DNA from: Paenibacillus oleatilyticus
GTDB taxonomy: Bacteria > Bacillota > Bacilli > Paenibacillales > NBRC-103111
Direction of reading: 5' to 3'
DNA length: 64,000 bases
Assembly (NCBI RefSeq): GCF_018998565.1
Contig: NZ_JAHNZO010000001.1
Coordinates: 1 to 64,000, forward strand
Below the pieces are notes generated by a model that was not told the DNA's origin, ran no database searches, and saw only the letters and a program-made list of their open reading frames with translations. The translations under genes were made by a program, and so were the position numbers. Of the stretch, positions 8,384 through 17,583 are shown one piece after another. The number at the start of each line of letters is the position of its first letter. The first letter of the stretch is position 1.

Positions 8384-9504
8384 CCGAACGTCCCTCCTTC
8401 TTCTAGAGGAAGATTGGTGAAAGTAACTTCGGATCGAATACCTTCATCCTTTGAGCCCGTGATCGATACTTTAGGAACAAAATAGTTGCCATTAAGCCCC
8501 TGACCAACACCAGATATTGCAATTTTCCGGTCATTCGATAACTCCGGAAACCAATCGGTTGAAAATGACCCATAGACCTGATTTTTTGAAAGCTCAGCCA
8601 AAATTGCCCGAGCCTGCTGCTGACATTGGTCACGAGTCCGATTTGGATAGTAGTACCGTAAGGTGTATTTATGTCCGCTGCTCGAACCCCGCATCGTGGC
8701 CTTTTCGATGATTCGACGTCCGCCCTTCTTTTTTCCTGGAGCCCAAGAAATCACCTCGACGGTCAAGTTCCTTGCAGCGTTTGGCGCCCGTTCGATTCGA
8801 AATGGCTCGTCAACATTGAATCCCCATGAGAAAGGGATTGGCTCAAGATCAAATCCGGGCAGTTCACTGTTTGGACCAAAGAACCATTCTTTTCCCTTCA
8901 CTCGTGTGGTGAATTCCTCTGCTTGAGCCAAATATAAAACAAAGTCCCAATGTGAGACCTCTCGCTTCATATTGACGTGGTCGTCCTTGGCGTACTCACC
9001 GATCAGTTTTGATGTCTCCTCTGGTACCACAGGCGTCAACCCGTGCTGCATCGCAATTTGTTTGAATGCCGCTGTACTAGTCAAGTTCTGCCACTTTGCC
9101 GTCTCCTTGAAGTCGAATGGCCGAGAAGCATACGACCGACCACGAATTGATACTATTTCACCCTGCTGTTTCGAGAAATCCCATGTCGGGTGATCCATCG
9201 GCCCCTCTATCAACAAAGATAATGGACCTTCCCCTTCAAAGCCTGCTTCTATGGCGATGATTGCAGCACCGGTGACGAGGTCGGCCGATCTGTCTGGGCC
9301 GCTGAAAAGCAACTCATCTCTCGGCTGCTCAGATACCTCCCAAGGTAATGTGACATCGAATGTATCGACAGCTCCAAGACCATTCAGATCAACAGAAAAA
9401 CTGATCCAATCATTCACCCGCCGGCCATTGATGGTTATGTTTACGATCGGTTTTCCAGTCGGTCGGAACGGCCCCGACCGATTAATGAGTGGATCTCTAA
9501 ACAT
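8380..9504 (-). CDS. xkdQ: XkdQ-like baseplate hub protein
   Basis: A 374-residue protein of the XkdQ / late control D type, forming the central hub of the contractile tail like gpD or gp27. It starts with a beta N-terminal domain (VNITINGRRVNDW), contains the middle region typical of the family (TSTAAFKQIAMQHGL), and ends with SEVTFTNLPLEEGG. It overlaps the LysM protein gene by 8 bp. SD GGAG lies 10 nt before the ATG. Confidence 0.82.
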   Translation of the reverse strand: MFRDPLINRSGPFRPTGKPIVNITINGRRVNDWISFSVDLNGLGAVDTFDVTLPWEVSEQPRDELLFSGPDRSADLVTGAAIIAIEAGFEGEGPLSLLIEGPMDHPTWDFSKQQGEIVSIRGRSYASRPFDFKETAKWQNLTSTAAFKQIAMQHGLTPVVPEETSKLIGEYAKDDHVNMKREVSHWDFVLYLAQAEEFTTRVKGKEWFFGPNSELPGFDLEPIPFSWGFNVDEPFRIERAPNAARNLTVEVISWAPGKKKGGRRIIEKATMRGSSSGHKYTLRYYYPNRTRDQCQQQARAILAELSKNQVYGSFSTDWFPELSNDRKIAISGVGQGLNGNYFVPKVSITGSKDEGIRSEVTFTNLPLEEGGTFG

Positions 9505-10093
9505 TTATCTTCAACTCCATTCCCGGCAAAATCCAATTAGGTCCTCCGGTCAGAACATCGAGGTTGTCCTGATATATTTGCTCTACGAGATTCGCGTTCT
9601 TGCCTGCCGTCTCCCTTCTGGCTATTTTCCACAACGTATCTCCATCCTTTACGACATAGGTCTTCCCTTGTTGCACGGAAGAAGATTCGGCATACTGAAC
9701 TGCGGCCTTATCTATGGAATCTACCAGTTGTGTGGCAGACTTCTGGCGTAGATCAACAACGTGAATTAGGGTGATTGTGAAAGGAATTCTTGTGTCGCTT
9801 TTGTAATCCGGATAGAATTCCTTGATTATGATCGGAAAGGAAAATTTGTCGCAAGAGAACTCAACCGGTTTACCCGCTGTTCTCATCAATCCTAAACTCA
9901 TCATGCGATCGTAGGCATCTTCACCGATGAACATACCGCTCCATGTAATCGGGCGATATGATGGACCCATGTCTTGGATTGAAACACTCCCCCCGGGAAA
10001 AGGCCGGATTGCTAACATTTGTTCTCCGCCGCGATTTATGAAGTCCGGCTTTTCCCAGTCTTTCAACTCAAATTCACCTATAGCCACTCGCAT
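9497..10093 (-). CDS. xkdP: LysM-domain tail protein (XkdP)
   Basis: A 198-residue protein. The N-terminal ~140 residues match the tube-to-baseplate adaptor type. The last ~50 hold one LysM motif (YVVKDGDTLWKIARRE ... ILPGMELKI), a peptidoglycan-binding fold that caps the tube end in contractile systems. It lies between tape measure and XkdQ, as in PBSX. SD GGGGG upstream. Confidence 0.87.
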   Translation of the reverse strand: MRVAIGEFELKDWEKPDFINRGGEQMLAIRPFPGGSVSIQDMGPSYRPITWSGMFIGEDAYDRMMSLGLMRTAGKPVEFSCDKFSFPIIIKEFYPDYKSDTRIPFTITLIHVVDLRQKSATQLVDSIDKAAVQYAESSSVQQGKTYVVKDGDTLWKIARRETAGKNANLVEQIYQDNLDVLTGGPNWILPGMELKINV

Positions 10094-10096
10094 GGA

Positions 10097-13000
10097 TCAA
10101 TACCCCCTTGCTAGGCCGCGGGCGCCGATTGTCAGGTTTGCTCGCTGAGACTCGGCGTCAAGTCTACGTCTAACCATTGTATATAGGCGCTCAACAAAAT
10201 CATCTGCACTTTCCCCAGGTTGCTGATGAACTTCCCCGACCAAAGGTCCCTGGATAATAACGCCTCCGCCGCCGGCTGGAGATGGCTTGCTGACACTAAT
10301 ATTAGTCGCTCCCCGACCAGGCCCTTGAACTTGAACAGCATCAAACAACGATGTGGAAGCACTCTTCACAAGCCCTACCTGATCCATTATGCCGATTGCC
10401 ACGCCTTGGGTGATATTGTTCCCTTTCTCCATCATTACGCGAGAAGGAGAATTAATGCCGGCTTTCTTCGTGAACGGATCTTTCACATACTCGTCCCATA
10501 GCTGGCCCATGGTAGTCTTGACGTTCTCCCAGGAGTCTTTTATCCCACTGACCAGTCCATCGACGATGTCCAATCCCCACTGTTTCGCTGCTTCTTTCCA
10601 TGTGCCAGCAAGCTTCATAATACCTTCCCAACCCTCGCTGAAGAGTCGCTTTATGTCGGACCATAGCTTCGAGCCCATCTCTTTCATTGCTTTCCATGCC
10701 CCAGACCAGTCGCCTCGTAAAACATTTAATCCGATCTTTATCATGCCGGTAATGTAGTCCCACCAGAAGGTAATGACATTTTTAATATTCGTCCAGGCAA
10801 CCTCAACAACCTCAGAAACCGTGCTCCATGTGAGTTTCATCGTAGCCCAGATTACTTTCCCAGCAAATTCAATCCCTATCCAGATGTTTTTCAAATTGTA
10901 CAGGACAACATCACGAATCCCGGGCCAGATGAAGCTTATAAAATTCCAAATGGTGGTGAGGTAAGTTTTAACGCTTTGCCACCAAAAATTTGCCACACCA
11001 CCGACTATATATTTTATATCCGGCCAAACCTCATTCGTAAAAGCTGATATCTGAGACCACGCACTTTTCAACGTGTTCCATACTTCCCGGATGGGTCCGG
11101 ATACAGACGGCCCAATACTCCCCCATGCAGAAGCAATGCCGCTCTTCACCTTTTCCCAGATGCCAGAGGAATATCCAGGAATGCCCGACCATGTCGAGGT
11201 TATCGACCCCCATAAAGAAGAAAGACCGCTCATAACGCCGCCAAACATATTTTTTCCCCACTGTTTAGCTGCGTCAACTGCGGTACCAAAGACGCGTGTT
11301 ATTCCGGAAAGACCGTCGGTAAAGAGCTGCTTTACATTGGACCATAGCTTTGAAGTTGTTTCTTTCATAGCATCCCCGGCACCCGCCCAGTCCCCTTGCA
11401 GTAGCTTCACGCCAACTTTCACGATTCCGGATATAAAGTCAACCGTAAGCTTGATATAGTCCTTAATCAGCGTCCATACGACGATGGCTTCTTCCTTGAC
11501 GATGGTCCAAACGAATTTGAGGGTGTACCAAATCGCCATTGCCGTCGTTTTCACTTCAAACCAAATGAACTTAATATGAATGGATACGATGGCGCTAATG
11601 TACGGCCACACGTCCGAAACAATGCTTTTTACTTGGGGCCATATCTCATTGAAAAACGACGCTATGGAGCTGAATCCGCCAATCACTGAGCTCTTTATTT
11701 CGCTTGCAGCACCTGTGATATGTGGCTTAATAGAATCCCATACCGAAAGGGTCGCTGACTTTACTGAGCCCCACACGCTGCTCACATAAGGACTTATAGA
11801 GTCCCAGTTCTTATATATGAGGTATGCAGCCCCACCGATTGCTCCGATAGCCGCAACAACCCCGCCGCTGATAAGTGCGATGGACCCGAGGCCAATGCTT
11901 GCTGTAGCCAACGCCGTAGATAGGGCGCCAAATGCCGCTACACCAACCGTTATCGCTCCCCCAATTGCAAGAAAGGCAGTTGCTCCTAATGCAACCGCCG
12001 TAACTATCTTGATGACCTGAGGATGCTCCTTTGCCCAAGGAATAACACCTTCAAGGATGTCTTTTACAGCAGACAGGCCGGCCTTGACAGGTTCAAGGAA
12101 TGGATCGCCAAATACCCGCTTTACGACGCTCCACGTTTCCGCGAAGGATTCAGCAATGCTCTTGGTATTCTGCATCTGCATGTCAACCTGCTGGTACATG
12201 TCGAGCTGGTTGTTAACATTCCCTTTGATGTCAGAGTAAACCTGACTTTGGTTCGCTAATGCGAGCGCGGTGTTTTTCCCTTGCTCCAGAAATACCTTAC
12301 TCATCATGTTTTGGAACTGGTCAGGTCTGAATTTTTTAGACGTCTCCTGAAGGGTTTGAAATAGGAAATCAGATCCCTTGATCTTTCCAGATTCATTGAA
12401 AAAAATGCTAGTTCCGTCACCCTTCAACCAACCGAGCTCGGCCATTGCCTCTTTCTGTTTCTTCGTATGAGGAATAAGCCGGTCCAAGAAGTCCTTCGTA
12501 AATGTACCGGCCGATCCTCCGTCTTTCGTGTAAGTCCCTGTAGCAGCTACGAGAAGAGCTGTGTCCTCTGGAGTCATCCCTAGCGTCCCGGCTACTCCTG
12601 AAGCCGTAAGCATACCGGGAATGAGGCTTTTCATGTCCATTGTGGAAGCAGCTGCGGTTTTAGCGTAAAAGTTTACTGCTTCAAGGGTCCGGTCTCCATT
12701 CATGTTGAAGGCGGCCTTTTGTTTGGCTATGAAATCACCCGAAGACTGAGGATCGATATCTCCCAGTTGTGCGGAGTACATCGCCGCCGTCAAGCCGGAG
12801 TAATTATATTTTCCTTTTGCGTCCTTCGTGCCTAGAATGAACTCCTTGTCGATGCCACCTCTCAACATGCCGAGTGAGGTTTCGGCCGCGGCTTTATCGC
12901 TGAATTTTGTTGCGATCCCCAACTTCTCGAATCCAAGAGTCAAATCATCTAAAGTCTGCTTAATTTCTCCAGCTTTATTTTTGTCTAGCAGATCCTTTCC

Positions 13001-13276
13001 GAACGCCGCCATTTTTACATTGGTCATAACGTCCTCAAAATCCGCTGCCGCTTTGGTTGCGCCAATAACCGCATCGGTGACGGCATTAAATCCTAGGGCC
13101 CCGGCAATTCCAACGGCACCACCGACCCAGCCCATTGTTTTAAAGCTCTCCATTTTCTTCTTGGCGTCGTCAGAGGCTTTTTCCATTAGTTTGAAATTCC
13201 CGATAATTCCCTTGATACCAGACGAAATGTGATCAGCCAAAGAGATGCTAATCGCTAAATCAAGAATCGAACTCAT
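10097..13276 (-). CDS. xkdO: Tail tape measure protein
   Basis: About 1059 residues, by far the longest tail gene, long and helical with Gly/Ala-rich membrane-like segments near residues 415-485. Start ATG 13276 is preceded by GGGGGTG. The middle and C-terminal parts contain two diverged copies of a ~300-residue Trp-rich unit; both carry a LLQGDWAGA / LRGDWSGA core followed by KLWSNVKQLF / KLWSDIKRLF and AAKQWG. At ~1.5 angstrom per residue this would suggest a tail of roughly 150-160 nm; that figure is an estimate from a general rule. Confidence 0.9.
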   Translation of the reverse strand: MSSILDLAISISLADHISSGIKGIIGNFKLMEKASDDAKKKMESFKTMGWVGGAVGIAGALGFNAVTDAVIGATKAAADFEDVMTNVKMAAFGKDLLDKNKAGEIKQTLDDLTLGFEKLGIATKFSDKAAAETSLGMLRGGIDKEFILGTKDAKGKYNYSGLTAAMYSAQLGDIDPQSSGDFIAKQKAAFNMNGDRTLEAVNFYAKTAAASTMDMKSLIPGMLTASGVAGTLGMTPEDTALLVAATGTYTKDGGSAGTFTKDFLDRLIPHTKKQKEAMAELGWLKGDGTSIFFNESGKIKGSDFLFQTLQETSKKFRPDQFQNMMSKVFLEQGKNTALALANQSQVYSDIKGNVNNQLDMYQQVDMQMQNTKSIAESFAETWSVVKRVFGDPFLEPVKAGLSAVKDILEGVIPWAKEHPQVIKIVTAVALGATAFLAIGGAITVGVAAFGALSTALATASIGLGSIALISGGVVAAIGAIGGAAYLIYKNWDSISPYVSSVWGSVKSATLSVWDSIKPHITGAASEIKSSVIGGFSSIASFFNEIWPQVKSIVSDVWPYISAIVSIHIKFIWFEVKTTAMAIWYTLKFVWTIVKEEAIVVWTLIKDYIKLTVDFISGIVKVGVKLLQGDWAGAGDAMKETTSKLWSNVKQLFTDGLSGITRVFGTAVDAAKQWGKNMFGGVMSGLSSLWGSITSTWSGIPGYSSGIWEKVKSGIASAWGSIGPSVSGPIREVWNTLKSAWSQISAFTNEVWPDIKYIVGGVANFWWQSVKTYLTTIWNFISFIWPGIRDVVLYNLKNIWIGIEFAGKVIWATMKLTWSTVSEVVEVAWTNIKNVITFWWDYITGMIKIGLNVLRGDWSGAWKAMKEMGSKLWSDIKRLFSEGWEGIMKLAGTWKEAAKQWGLDIVDGLVSGIKDSWENVKTTMGQLWDEYVKDPFTKKAGINSPSRVMMEKGNNITQGVAIGIMDQVGLVKSASTSLFDAVQVQGPGRGATNISVSKPSPAGGGGVIIQGPLVGEVHQQPGESADDFVERLYTMVRRRLDAESQRANLTIGARGLARGY

Positions 13277-13295
13277 TCGTATTTTCACCCCCTTA

Positions 13296-13330
13296 GGAAA
13301 AATAAAAAGAGACACTCTTTCGAGTGCCTC
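13296..13330 (-). terminator. Intrinsic terminator before the tape measure gene
   Basis: On the minus strand a GGCACTC/GAGTGTC stem (one A-C mismatch) with a 4-base loop is followed by a T-rich tract. It lies in the gap between the small Cys-rich gene and the tape measure gene, so it may lower or time expression of the tape measure and baseplate genes. Confidence 0.65.
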
Positions 13331-13348
13331 CCTATCGCATAAGCAGTG

Positions 13349-13519
13349 TTATTTTTGTTTCAAACCACAGTCTTTTCTTTGTTCATCCCATACCTGGCAT
13401 TGCTCTTTTATACACATTGCAAACTTATTACTACCCCTGTTTGATGGTAAAGTTTGAGTAAAAAGAAACGGACATGCTTTGGCTGTTGGATATTCTTCAA
13501 CCTTTTTAGAACCAAACAT
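13349..13519 (-). CDS. Small Cys-rich protein, unknown
   Basis: 56 residues from the ATG at 13519, which has GGGAGGG 7-8 nt upstream. An earlier in-frame ATG at 13582 has no comparable site. It contains four Cys (C-x18-C-x4-C-x9-C type spacing) that could bind a metal. It sits between the tail chaperone and the tape measure gene. No family is recognised. Confidence 0.5.
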   Translation of the reverse strand: MFGSKKVEEYPTAKACPFLFTQTLPSNRGSNKFAMCIKEQCQVWDEQRKDCGLKQK

Positions 13520-13610
13520 CGCTGATCCCTCCCACAACCAATTGTATAATTTCCAGTAAACTTCCTCAACCTGCAAATTCATAGATTTGCATTTTCAGGA
13601 AGCCCTCCGA

Positions 13611-13772
13611 TTATGTATCAGAGGACGCCCGTTCGTTCCATTCGTTTGTTATGATGATAGATGCAAGGACCTCAACTTCATCAAACCCCAGTGATTCGCT
13701 GAAAGAGATCCCTGCCCCGGATGCCAGCGCTAGTTCGATTCGTTGTCTGAACCATCGCTGTTCTGCAAGTTT
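13611..13772 (-). CDS. -1 frame extension of the tail assembly chaperone
   Basis: From the slippery heptamer A-AAA-AAC (13775-13769, in the correct zero frame), the -1 frame is open for 52 codons to a TAA at 13613-13611. The extension reads LAEQRWFRQRIELALASGAG and on to WNERASSDT. No start codon with an SD serves it, so it is best explained as the T part of a G/GT chaperone pair made by programmed frameshifting. The fused product would be about 157 residues. Confidence 0.75.
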   Translation of the reverse strand, partial: KLAEQRWFRQRIELALASGAGISFSESLGFDEVEVLASIIITNEWNERASSDT

Positions 13773-14083
13773 TTTGCCGCTTCATCCAGCTTCTTTTGCG
13801 TTCCAACCGGCTGTGCTTTAGCCTCCAGTTCAGCCCATTCAGTATATGTGAAGTTGTCCATTAACTCATAGATTCCAGTCAAGTCTTCCGGCGTTTTAAC
13901 TTTTTCACCTTCAATAGACTCAATGGCCACAATGGTCGATACAGCTACTGTGGACATAATGCCACCTAGGTTTTGACCGCCTTCACCGATACTTGCTGAT
14001 AGCAATCGGCGTTCAATAAAGTGATGCTGGCCTTTTTTCTCGCGCAACCCGACTTTCTTGCCCGTAGAAAGAGTAATTTCCAT
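13730..14083 (-). CDS. Phage tail assembly chaperone (XkdN-like, G protein)
   Basis: A 117-residue protein between tube and tape measure genes, the fixed place of tail chaperones that hold the tape measure during tube assembly. It starts with a short beta part (MEITLSTGKKVGLREKKGQ) followed by a helical domain, as in XkdN-like proteins. Near its end a canonical -1 slippery site is in frame at codons 103-105 (GCA AAA AAC). The zero-frame product ends at TAG 13730. Confidence 0.8.
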   Translation of the reverse strand: MEITLSTGKKVGLREKKGQHHFIERRLLSASIGEGGQNLGGIMSTVAVSTIVAIESIEGEKVKTPEDLTGIYELMDNFTYTEWAELEAKAQPVGTQKKLDEAAKNLQNSDGSDNESN

Positions 14084-14095
14084 GATTTCGTCCTC

Positions 14096-14530
14096 CTATT
14101 GTTTCACGCGACGTGTCGCGTGCCAGTTCAAATTGTTAGTGATCGGTTTACTCCCGCCATCAGATGAACGTTTATATCCGTCGAATGTAACTTCCTCATA
14201 CTTGTACTTACGAACGGTGCCATCCTTATAGGTTTCAGAGGTAAAAATAACAAATTTCAGCGTGCCACCAAATTGGTCTTGATATTGCTGCTTCAAGTCA
14301 ACAATATCGTCGTATGCTGTGTTTGGAGATTGGCCTTCGATCGTTCCCTTCCAGCCACTTTGCAGCACTTGCCGATGCTCAGTTTCTTCGCCGACAGGAT
14401 GTTTCTTTTCCTCGCTGGTAATCTCCTCAACCGACCATTTCAAGATCTCAGGAGACTTTTGCAGGGCATTCCCCCGTTCGTCTGTGAAAGCAATAATAAG
14501 CTTTTTTCCTAGCAGTCCATCTTGTGCCAT
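14096..14530 (-). CDS. xkdM: Tail tube protein (XkdM-like)
   Basis: A 144-residue, beta-rich protein directly after the sheath gene (3 bp gap), the usual sheath-tube order. It contains the family-like stretch with EE-HPVGEETEHRQVLQSGWKG and ends in NLNWHATRRVKQ. It would form the inner tube of the contractile tail. Size agrees with PBSX XkdM. Confidence 0.85.
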   Translation of the reverse strand: MAQDGLLGKKLIIAFTDERGNALQKSPEILKWSVEEITSEEKKHPVGEETEHRQVLQSGWKGTIEGQSPNTAYDDIVDLKQQYQDQFGGTLKFVIFTSETYKDGTVRKYKYEEVTFDGYKRSSDGGSKPITNNLNWHATRRVKQ

Positions 14531-14533
14531 GGT

Positions 14534-16066
14534 TTACTTCACCTCCACATTCGTTCCGCCTTGGAAATTCAAGAGAATCCATTCTGCGGTATTGTAATGT
14601 TTCACCTTGATATTTTGAACGAATTGATCAATGGAAGTTGCCTTCGAATCAAACGTAATCGAATAAGAGTCGATTTTGCTAGTTTCGAGAGGATTCACTG
14701 GCTTGACCAGATTGTCAAAATAAGTCCGAATTCTCCGTTCGGCATCGTCTTTCATTTTCTTGGTTAATGCTTTCCCCTGCCATGGCGCCGCCACTGCTTC
14801 GAGAGCTTTTTCAATCCAGCTATTCAGCCGGCGCTTGTTTACTTTTCGATTTTCGTCATCCCGGATCACATTTCCGTCAACATCGGTCACGGCAAGGGTG
14901 TAATCATTTGCCATACGCCAAGCCAAAGAACCGTCTCCAACGGCCGACGGTTTTAATTGGAACGCAGCAATCTGACTCATGTAAAGCGTTGTGTAATCGT
15001 CCAGGTCAATTCCCTGATCTGAACCGACGATCCAAGGACATTCAATTGCGAGTCCGGAGTCCTCAACGTTTCCAATCGAATGCACGATCGCGGATAAGCA
15101 TGAACCCGAGACCCATTGCCCACCGACTGATTTATATCGTCCGTAAACCATTTGCATGAAGTCGGTATCGAATGTTTTTCGATAGGTAACTGCCGCACCA
15201 ACCGTGGTTGCTGTTCCTTGGCCGCAGTATGTCATGCAGTTGTATTTTTCACCGAATGTCTTCAAGGATGCATCGGCTGCTGCAGAAGAGTAGTCGATGT
15301 AGGCGACATCAGAAACTACGTTTCCGACAAGCTCCAGAAGCTTCAGACCAGTCCTTGCACCTGTTCCGGAATCAACTATTCCAATCCGATCGGCATCGGT
15401 CAGAGCTGCGCCGTTACTACCCCCGGTAAGCTGTGTTTTTGCTCTTACCGCGGGGATGGCTTGGGCTCGTGTTGCTGCCGCAGATTTCAAGTCCGTTACG
15501 ACGAAATGTTCACTTGCTGCGTTAATGACCTTTTCCACATATCGGTTATCTGCCGGCTCCATACTCAAGTTGTCGTATGTTTCCATCCCGCCGATATCAG
15601 AACCCAAAATTAGCTTGAATGTGCCGACTACAGTTCCGTCCTGAACCTCAACGGTAAAGATATTCGCATATGTGCCCGGCCCAGCTTTCGGAATCACTTT
15701 CAGTGTATCCGCTGGTGTTGCTTGTCGATCTTTCAGGATTAAGGATGCCGTCGCATACCCAGTACCAAGCACCCTCACGAATACCGCTTTTTTAAAGCGT
15801 GCTCGATCCAGATGATCAAGTAAAGCATTGCCTTTTGCTGCTGCTGTGGTTAAACCGAGAATTGGCGCCGCAATTTCAACCAGACGTTTACTTGGCGTCT
15901 CGCTGATCATTACATATTGATTAAGAGGTCCGCGATCGAACTCACCAACAAAACCAAGAACAAAATCACTAGTAGCCGTATCATCCGATTGTGGAACGGC
16001 CAATTCATTGATGTATAGGCCAGGCGGAAATCCAGCTAAAGATTTAGCTCCGCGAAGAATAGTCAA
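14534..16066 (-). CDS. xkdK: Tail sheath protein (XkdK-like)
   Basis: A 510-residue contractile sheath protein. The N-terminus has PPGLYINELAVPQ, and the C-terminal domain contains a predicted handshake region (IEKALEAVAAPWQGKALTKK ... ITFDSKATSIDQFVQNIKV), conserved in sheath subunits. It is placed immediately before the tube gene. Length is within the usual range. Confidence 0.9.
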   Translation of the reverse strand: MTILRGAKSLAGFPPGLYINELAVPQSDDTATSDFVLGFVGEFDRGPLNQYVMISETPSKRLVEIAAPILGLTTAAAKGNALLDHLDRARFKKAVFVRVLGTGYATASLILKDRQATPADTLKVIPKAGPGTYANIFTVEVQDGTVVGTFKLILGSDIGGMETYDNLSMEPADNRYVEKVINAASEHFVVTDLKSAAATRAQAIPAVRAKTQLTGGSNGAALTDADRIGIVDSGTGARTGLKLLELVGNVVSDVAYIDYSSAAADASLKTFGEKYNCMTYCGQGTATTVGAAVTYRKTFDTDFMQMVYGRYKSVGGQWVSGSCLSAIVHSIGNVEDSGLAIECPWIVGSDQGIDLDDYTTLYMSQIAAFQLKPSAVGDGSLAWRMANDYTLAVTDVDGNVIRDDENRKVNKRRLNSWIEKALEAVAAPWQGKALTKKMKDDAERRIRTYFDNLVKPVNPLETSKIDSYSITFDSKATSIDQFVQNIKVKHYNTAEWILLNFQGGTNVEVK

Positions 16067-16081
16067 CGAGGGTCAACTCCT

Positions 16082-16609
16082 TTATTCAATTTTGAATTTC
16101 AATTTCGAAACATCGATAGACTGCACTCTCTCTTCGGTGATAAGTTTCCCACGACAACGATATGTTGCATCACATTGGTACAGGTCCGGTTCTCCGCGCG
16201 GCGGAATAGGTGGAGCCTCAAGAAATATTTGCATGGACTCGCCCCATTTGTCTCCCGGGATCGTGAGCTCGTTATCAACCTCGACATAAGCCATGAACGC
16301 AGTAGAAAGCCGCTGCGCGATGCCCGGCTTTGCCCCGTAGAAGGAAACTTGAATCAGGTAGTCAAAACGACATGATTCTGTTCCCACAGTATAGGTGCCG
16401 TCTCCGTTGTTAATCAGACCATGCGGTTCATATTCCCGCATCAGAGCCTTTTCAACGGTTCCGCTGACCTGGACAATATGTGCCGCAGGCAGCCGCTTTT
16501 TGAACATTGTCGGGTCAGGATCGCCATCAAGGACAGGAAAGTCATTGCCATGAACTTTTACTATGGCAGTTGCCAATGCTTCATATGTGCAAACTAAAGG
16601 GTCTATCAT
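16082..16609 (-). CDS. Tail terminator-like protein (XkdJ position)
   Basis: A 175-residue protein between the gp10-like gene and the sheath gene. Order in PBSX-like phages places a tail-completion or terminator protein here. It has an N-terminal helix, then a beta/alpha pattern with FDYLIQVSFYG near the centre. It overlaps its upstream gene by 4 bp. The functional call is from order only. Confidence 0.55.
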   Translation of the reverse strand: MIDPLVCTYEALATAIVKVHGNDFPVLDGDPDPTMFKKRLPAAHIVQVSGTVEKALMREYEPHGLINNGDGTYTVGTESCRFDYLIQVSFYGAKPGIAQRLSTAFMAYVEVDNELTIPGDKWGESMQIFLEAPPIPPRGEPDLYQCDATYRCRGKLITEERVQSIDVSKLKFKIE

Positions 16610-17175
16610 TTCCCGAACCGCCTCAATTCATGTACAAGAGCTTTAGCGACCTCTTCCTTGATTGCCGGTTTTGATTCCTCAAGAGCCGGGCGAAGAAAAG
16701 GGCGCGAAGGAATTTTCTTTGCGGCATATCCAAACTCATGAGCAGCGGCGTATTCCGACGGACTACCTCTGCCTTTTGACTCGCTACCAGCCCCGACGCC
16801 CACGTAGGCAATTCCACGGCTCTCCAATGCGCTGTAATCTGTTGTAATGGCTTGCCTCAGATGCCCGGTATCAACCAAGGGAGAATCGTCATTTCCGCCG
16901 GCCCCCCATGATCCATGCTTCTTGAGATACGCTTTTCCGCCCCTTGTAATCCGTCCGCTACCAGACTTTGAGAGATGTTTTCGGCGAACCGTTTCGGGGT
17001 CAAGTTTCGTCCAAGCATTGAAAGAACCATGTGCCCCTTGGTATGTTCCGAGCTTAGCTTTAGCCCGACCCATGACAATGACTGCACCTTTTTTCACGCC
17101 TTTTTTTACTGCATTATCTGCAGCACCTGGAATAGAATGCAGCGCTCGAAAGAGATCTTCAAATCCTGCTGCCAA
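16606..17175 (-). CDS. HK97 gp10-like tail completion protein (XkdI position)
   Basis: A 189-residue protein starting at TTG 17175, which abuts the stop of the previous gene (TGATTG). N-terminal AVKKGVKKGAVIVMGRAKAKLG and C-terminal YAAAHEFGYAAKKIPSRPFLRPALEE are hallmarks of the gp10/minor tail family, in which a conserved HEFG and RPFLRPA occur. It probably connects neck and tail. Confidence 0.8.
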   Translation of the reverse strand: MAAGFEDLFRALHSIPGAADNAVKKGVKKGAVIVMGRAKAKLGTYQGAHGSFNAWTKLDPETVRRKHLSKSGSGRITRGGKAYLKKHGSWGAGGNDDSPLVDTGHLRQAITTDYSALESRGIAYVGVGAGSESKGRGSPSEYAAAHEFGYAAKKIPSRPFLRPALEESKPAIKEEVAKALVHELRRFGK

Positions 17176-17583
17176 TCACTTCACCGCCTTCGCAGTGACT
17201 TCTTTTATGATCAACAGCCCAGCAAGCGTAGCCGGGCTGACTAATGTGATATTGTACCTTTTTGCGTTGTAGAGCAGAATGCGTCCTTCCTGTACCCGTT
17301 TACGTTCCGGCTCTGTCCCGTCCTCGATGACGATGAACTCCAGCATCTCGTTCGGATTGTCACCGATACCCGTCGGGTTCTCAACGAGTTCATGAGATGT
17401 GACCACGATCCTGATAGTTTCCTTATGTGGGATCGGGTCATTTTCTCCAGTGTCAGAAATGTTCAATCGGGAAGGGTTTAATTTATCAGGAGAAAGAAGC
17501 TCAGCTTCGACCTCATACCCTTTTGCACGTATCTGTTTTTGCAGCACTTTACGGACCTTAATGGCCAGTTTCGCTGCATCCAT
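17176..17583 (-). CDS. Head closure/connector protein (XkdH/YqbH position)
   Basis: A 135-residue protein with a short helical N-terminus and a beta-barrel-like remainder. Position between the head-tail adaptor and the gp10-like gene matches YqbH/XkdH of skin/PBSX. It overlaps its upstream neighbour by 1 bp. The family is not directly recognised from motifs. Confidence 0.55.
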   Translation of the reverse strand: MDAAKLAIKVRKVLQKQIRAKGYEVEAELLSPDKLNPSRLNISDTGENDPIPHKETIRIVVTSHELVENPTGIGDNPNEMLEFIVIEDGTEPERKRVQEGRILLYNAKRYNITLVSPATLAGLLIIKEVTAKAVK

